Origin: an uncultured Sphingobacteriaceae bacterium
GTDB taxonomy: Bacteria; Bacteroidota; Bacteroidia; Sphingobacteriales; Sphingobacteriaceae
Assembly (NCBI GenBank): GCA_937875035.1
Contig: CALNCF010000364.1
Span: 1-7,700 of the forward strand
DNA: 7,700 bases
Reading direction: 5' to 3'
This document shows, in pieces, positions 5,280-7,700 of the stretch. How positions within the stretch are numbered: position 1 is the first letter of the stretch; each line of letters starts with the position of its first letter. The notes beneath the pieces were generated by a model, which was not told the DNA's origin, searched no databases, and saw only the letters and a list, made by a program, of their open reading frames with translations. The translations under genes were made by a program, and so were the position numbers.

Positions 5280-6544
5280 CGGATGATGTTCATCCTGTTG
5301 GAGTCGAGCTTGAGCAGGATGAAGAGCAGGATGGTGAAGCTCCACAGGGAAGACCCTCCATAGCTGATGAAAGGTAGCGGGATCCCGATTACGGGAACCA
5401 GGCCGATCGTCATCCCGATATTAATGGCGAGGTGAATAAAGAGGATGCTGGCCACCCCATACCCGTATACCCTGCTGAACGGGGATCGCTGTCGTTCGGC
5501 AATGAAGACGATCCGCAGCAGCAGGCCCACAAAAAGACCGATCAGCACCAGGCTTCCCACGAAGCCATGTTCTTCTCCCACCGTACAGAAAATAAAGTCG
5601 GTGCTTTGCTCCGGAACGAAGTCGTACTTGGTTTGGGTGCCATGCAGGAACCCTTTACCGGTAAGCCTCCCGGAGCCGATGGCGATCTTCGACTGGTTGA
5701 CATTATACCCGGCACCCTTCAGGTCGATCTCTTTCCCGACCAGGTTATTGATCCGGTCGCGGTGATGCTGCTTTAAGATATTGTTGAAGGTATAGTCGAA
5801 GCCCAGCACGATCACGATCGAGAGCGCAACACCCACCACGGTCATCATGATATTGCCGCGGCTCTTGCGGAACACATACAGCAGGCTGAGCCCGACGCCT
5901 GCAATGCCGATCAGCAGGTAGGTCTTGGGGACGAGCAGGGAGAGCACGAACAGCACTCCCAGGAGCACGCCGATAATGAGCACATTGCCCGACAAGCCTT
6001 CCCGGTATAATACCAGGATAAAGGCTACATAGGTAACCGCGGATCCAACGTCGCCCTGTAGTAAAATAAGCGACATGGGTAAGAGCAGCAGGCCGATGCA
6101 GCTGAGCTTGGTGCTGAGCTGATCCATTTTGATATTGCTTCCGCTGAGGTATTTCGCAATGACCAGCGCGGTCGCGAATTTGGCGAATTCTGCAGGCTGT
6201 AAACGGAAGCTACCTATCTCGAACCAGGAACGGGAACCGTTCACATATTTTCCGAAGAAGAGTACTGCAAGCAGCAGCAGCAGGGTAACCCCGTAGATCC
6301 CGTAGGCGAACACCGAGTAGAATTTACTTTCGATGAGCAGGATCATAAAGCCGATGAACACAGCGGTTACGATCCAGATCAGTTGCTTGCCATAGTTGCG
6401 CTCGATGTCGAGGATGCTCTGGTGGTTCTCATCGTACACTGCCGCGTAAATGCTCAGCCAGCCGATCACGACCAGCAGCATATAGAGCACCAGCGTGGGT
6501 ACATCGATATTACGCCAGAATTTATTTTGTTTCAGCTCACTCAT
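5276..6544 (-). CDS. rodA: RodA, SEDS peptidoglycan glycosyltransferase of the elongasome
   Basis: This 422-residue polytopic inner-membrane protein polymerises lipid II into glycan strands for cell-wall elongation together with PBP2. About ten hydrophobic segments are visible, the first at 15-36. SEDS hallmarks are NGSRSWFEIGSFRLQPAEFAK (split around 102-122), the extracellular loop with HGTQTKYDFVPEQSTDFIF (301-319) and the C-terminal IGIPLPFISYGGSS (386-399). Asp316 in STDFIF corresponds to the essential Asp262 of E. coli RodA. It is longer than the E. coli protein (370 residues), with extra sequence around 200-285, which is normal for Bacteroidota. The ATG lies inside the end of mrdA (8-base overlap, ATGAGTGA), pointing to coupled translation. 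RodA is favoured over FtsW because of the adjacent PBP2 gene. It appears to be the last gene of its operon, and no terminator hairpin is visible behind it. Confidence 0.96.
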   Translation of the reverse strand: MSELKQNKFWRNIDVPTLVLYMLLVVIGWLSIYAAVYDENHQSILDIERNYGKQLIWIVTAVFIGFMILLIESKFYSVFAYGIYGVTLLLLLAVLFFGKYVNGSRSWFEIGSFRLQPAEFAKFATALVIAKYLSGSNIKMDQLSTKLSCIGLLLLPMSLILLQGDVGSAVTYVAFILVLYREGLSGNVLIIGVLLGVLFVLSLLVPKTYLLIGIAGVGLSLLYVFRKSRGNIMMTVVGVALSIVIVLGFDYTFNNILKQHHRDRINNLVGKEIDLKGAGYNVNQSKIAIGSGRLTGKGFLHGTQTKYDFVPEQSTDFIFCTVGEEHGFVGSLVLIGLFVGLLLRIVFIAERQRSPFSRVYGYGVASILFIHLAINIGMTIGLVPVIGIPLPFISYGGSSLWSFTILLFILLKLDSNRMNIIR

Positions 6545-7700
6545 CTTTAGCCTCCTCTTTTTTAGCGCCCGGCGCCGGTTGCGGCTGGTTGATCAGGTCG
6601 GCGTTCAGCAACCTGTCTACATAATATTTCGGACGGGTGATGGTGTCGGTCAGATATTGCTCTACCAGCAGGCTGGCGATAGGCGCAGCCCATACGGAGC
6701 CGAAGCCCGCGTTCTCTACCACCACCGCGATAGCGATCTTCGGGTTCTCACGCGGAGCGAATGCCACAAACACGGAGTGGTCCTTGCCATGAGGGTTCTG
6801 GGCCGTACCGGTTTTGCCGCACATGGTAATTCCCTGGATCCGGGCATAGGTCGCTGTTCCACCCTCCACTACCTTTTGCATCCCATCGATCACCACATCA
6901 AAATAATTGCTGTCGATACCGGCGTAATGCCTGGTGGTATACTCCGGCTTCTGCTGGTTCTTGTTGCCAATGGCCTTAACCAGGTGCGGACTGAAATAAT
7001 AGCCTTTGTTCGCGATGATCGCCATCACGTTCGCCATCTGTAATGGCGTGATGCCTAACTCTCCCTGGCCGATCGAGAGGGAGATGATGTTCGATGATTT
7101 CCATCTGCCGGCGCCGTAATATTTATCGTAGAACTCATGAGTAGGGAGTAGCCCTTTTAATTCGTTGGGCAGGTCGATGCCCAGCCTGACGCCGATCCCG
7201 AATTTCTCAATATGCTTTCTCCAGGCAATGAAGTTCGCTTCCGCGCTTCCGTAGTTACCATTATCGATCAGCTTTTTGAACACATAACAATAATAAGGGT
7301 TACAGGAAAGCTGGATAGATTCCATCAGGTTCAGGGCGGAGTGCACGTGTGTACACCTCACCACCCGGTTGCCGTAGCGGTAGCCACCCCCGCAGGGGAA
7401 ACGTGTCTCCGGGTAGATCAGCCCTTCCTGCTGTCCGACCAAAGCTTCCACCGCTTTAAAGATCGAGCCCGGAGGGTACTGCGCCATGATCGGGCGGATG
7501 AAGAGTGGCTTATCCTTATCGAGCAGCAGCCTGCGGTAATTGTTCCCGCGTTCGCGTCCCACCAGCAGGTTCGGGTCGTAGCCGGGGCTGCTTACAAAGG
7601 CGAGGATCTCCCCGGTGGAAGGCTCGATGGCCACGATGCTTCCTTTCTTGTTCTTCATAAGCCGCTCGCCCAATTTCTGGATATCCAGGTCGAGCGATGA
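6537..7700 (-). CDS. mrdA: Penicillin-binding protein 2, transpeptidase domain (5' end outside window)
   Basis: The visible 387 residues are the C-terminal, catalytic part of the class B PBP that cross-links peptidoglycan in partnership with RodA. The frame is open to the window edge; the first visible residues (SSLDLDIQKLGERLMKNKKG) are interior PBP2 sequence, so the N-terminal membrane anchor and the pedestal domain are missing. Counting from the edge, the active-site SxxK is SIFK (79-82, serine codon 7466-7464), SxN is SCN (132-134) and KTG is KTGT (296-299). GSIVAIEPSTGEILAFVSSP (19-38) is typical of the family. Three Cys and two His between SxxK and SxN may form a metal site (see findings). 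The tail is short and charged (KKEEAKDE). Its stop overlaps the rodA start. mreB, mreC and mreD would be expected upstream, to the right of the window. Confidence 0.96.
   Translation of the reverse strand, partial: SSLDLDIQKLGERLMKNKKGSIVAIEPSTGEILAFVSSPGYDPNLLVGRERGNNYRRLLLDKDKPLFIRPIMAQYPPGSIFKAVEALVGQQEGLIYPETRFPCGGGYRYGNRVVRCTHVHSALNLMESIQLSCNPYYCYVFKKLIDNGNYGSAEANFIAWRKHIEKFGIGVRLGIDLPNELKGLLPTHEFYDKYYGAGRWKSSNIISLSIGQGELGITPLQMANVMAIIANKGYYFSPHLVKAIGNKNQQKPEYTTRHYAGIDSNYFDVVIDGMQKVVEGGTATYARIQGITMCGKTGTAQNPHGKDHSVFVAFAPRENPKIAIAVVVENAGFGSVWAAPIASLLVEQYLTDTITRPKYYVDRLLNADLINQPQPAPGAKKEEAKDE
6551..6557 (-). promoter_or_regulatory. Strong Shine-Dalgarno-like site for rodA
   Basis: On the minus strand GAGGAGG lies 6 bases upstream of the rodA ATG (6544). 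It is part of the mrdA coding sequence, within the Lys-Lys-Glu-Glu tail, so it could be an accident of Glu codons. Its spacing is nevertheless right for ribosome binding. It is the best Shine-Dalgarno match in the window and would help reinitiation after the overlapping mrdA stop. Confidence 0.5.

Noticed and set aside
5432..5776. Plus-strand open frames opposite rodA
   Set aside because: They are antisense to the conserved SEDS loop and membrane segments, with no independent coding evidence.
6495..7043. Plus-strand open frame opposite mrdA and the start of rodA
   Set aside because: It is antisense to the KTG motif region of PBP2 and its translation shows no family features.
1..7700. A new defence, mobile or biosynthetic system
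   Set aside because: All larger genes belong to known housekeeping or secreted-enzyme families, except the Pro/Glu-rich protein and the small lipoprotein, and nothing links these into a system. No spacer-repeat array, transposase, reverse transcriptase or toxin-antitoxin pair is visible.

Overview
The window looks like chromosomal DNA from a Bacteroidota bacterium, most likely of the Chitinophagia/Chitinophagaceae kind. The evidence is a secreted protease ending in a type IX secretion (T9SS) sorting domain, a TAnnTTTG-type promoter -7 element in front of a tRNA gene with no encoded CCA, mostly weak Shine-Dalgarno signals, and tdk, PBP2 and RodA proteins whose sequences match the Bacteroidota forms. 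Coding DNA is about half G+C; the intergenic pieces are clearly AT-richer. No mobile element, CRISPR array, phage gene or defence system is visible. This is mostly housekeeping sequence.

Left part (1-650): the first 57 bases are the 5' end of a leftward gene with a hydrophobic N-terminus, of which 19 codons are visible. A 172-base AT-rich gap follows, carrying a 14-bp palindrome and the promoter of a rightward tRNA-Phe(GAA) gene (230-302), which ends in a strong hairpin terminator (304-325). After a pyrimidine-rich leader comes a small gene for a putative 85-residue lipoprotein. Only 20 bases later starts the largest gene.

Centre (669-4227): a 968-residue subtilisin-family (S8) protease has a signal peptide, propeptide, intact Asp/His/Ser triad, beta-rich C-terminal region and T9SS sorting domain. 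It probably forms an operon with the lipoprotein gene. A 14-bp perfect stem flanked by A and T runs separates it from the convergent thymidine kinase gene tdk, so the hairpin can end transcription from both sides. tdk probably starts at a GTG, not at the upstream ATG.

Right part (4353-7700): a 308-residue protein of unknown function has helical ends and a Pro/Glu-rich middle. It runs convergently into rodA, and their stop codons overlap. rodA is preceded by, and overlaps by 8 bases, the penicillin-binding protein 2 gene (mrdA), whose 5' end lies outside the window. RodA (SEDS glycosyltransferase) and PBP2 (transpeptidase) together make the peptidoglycan synthase of the rod/elongation system; mreB/C/D genes would be expected further to the right. 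The most interesting details are a Cys/His cluster in PBP2 at the place of the zinc site known from other PBP2s, the uncharacterised Pro/Glu-rich protein, and the lipoprotein-protease pair.
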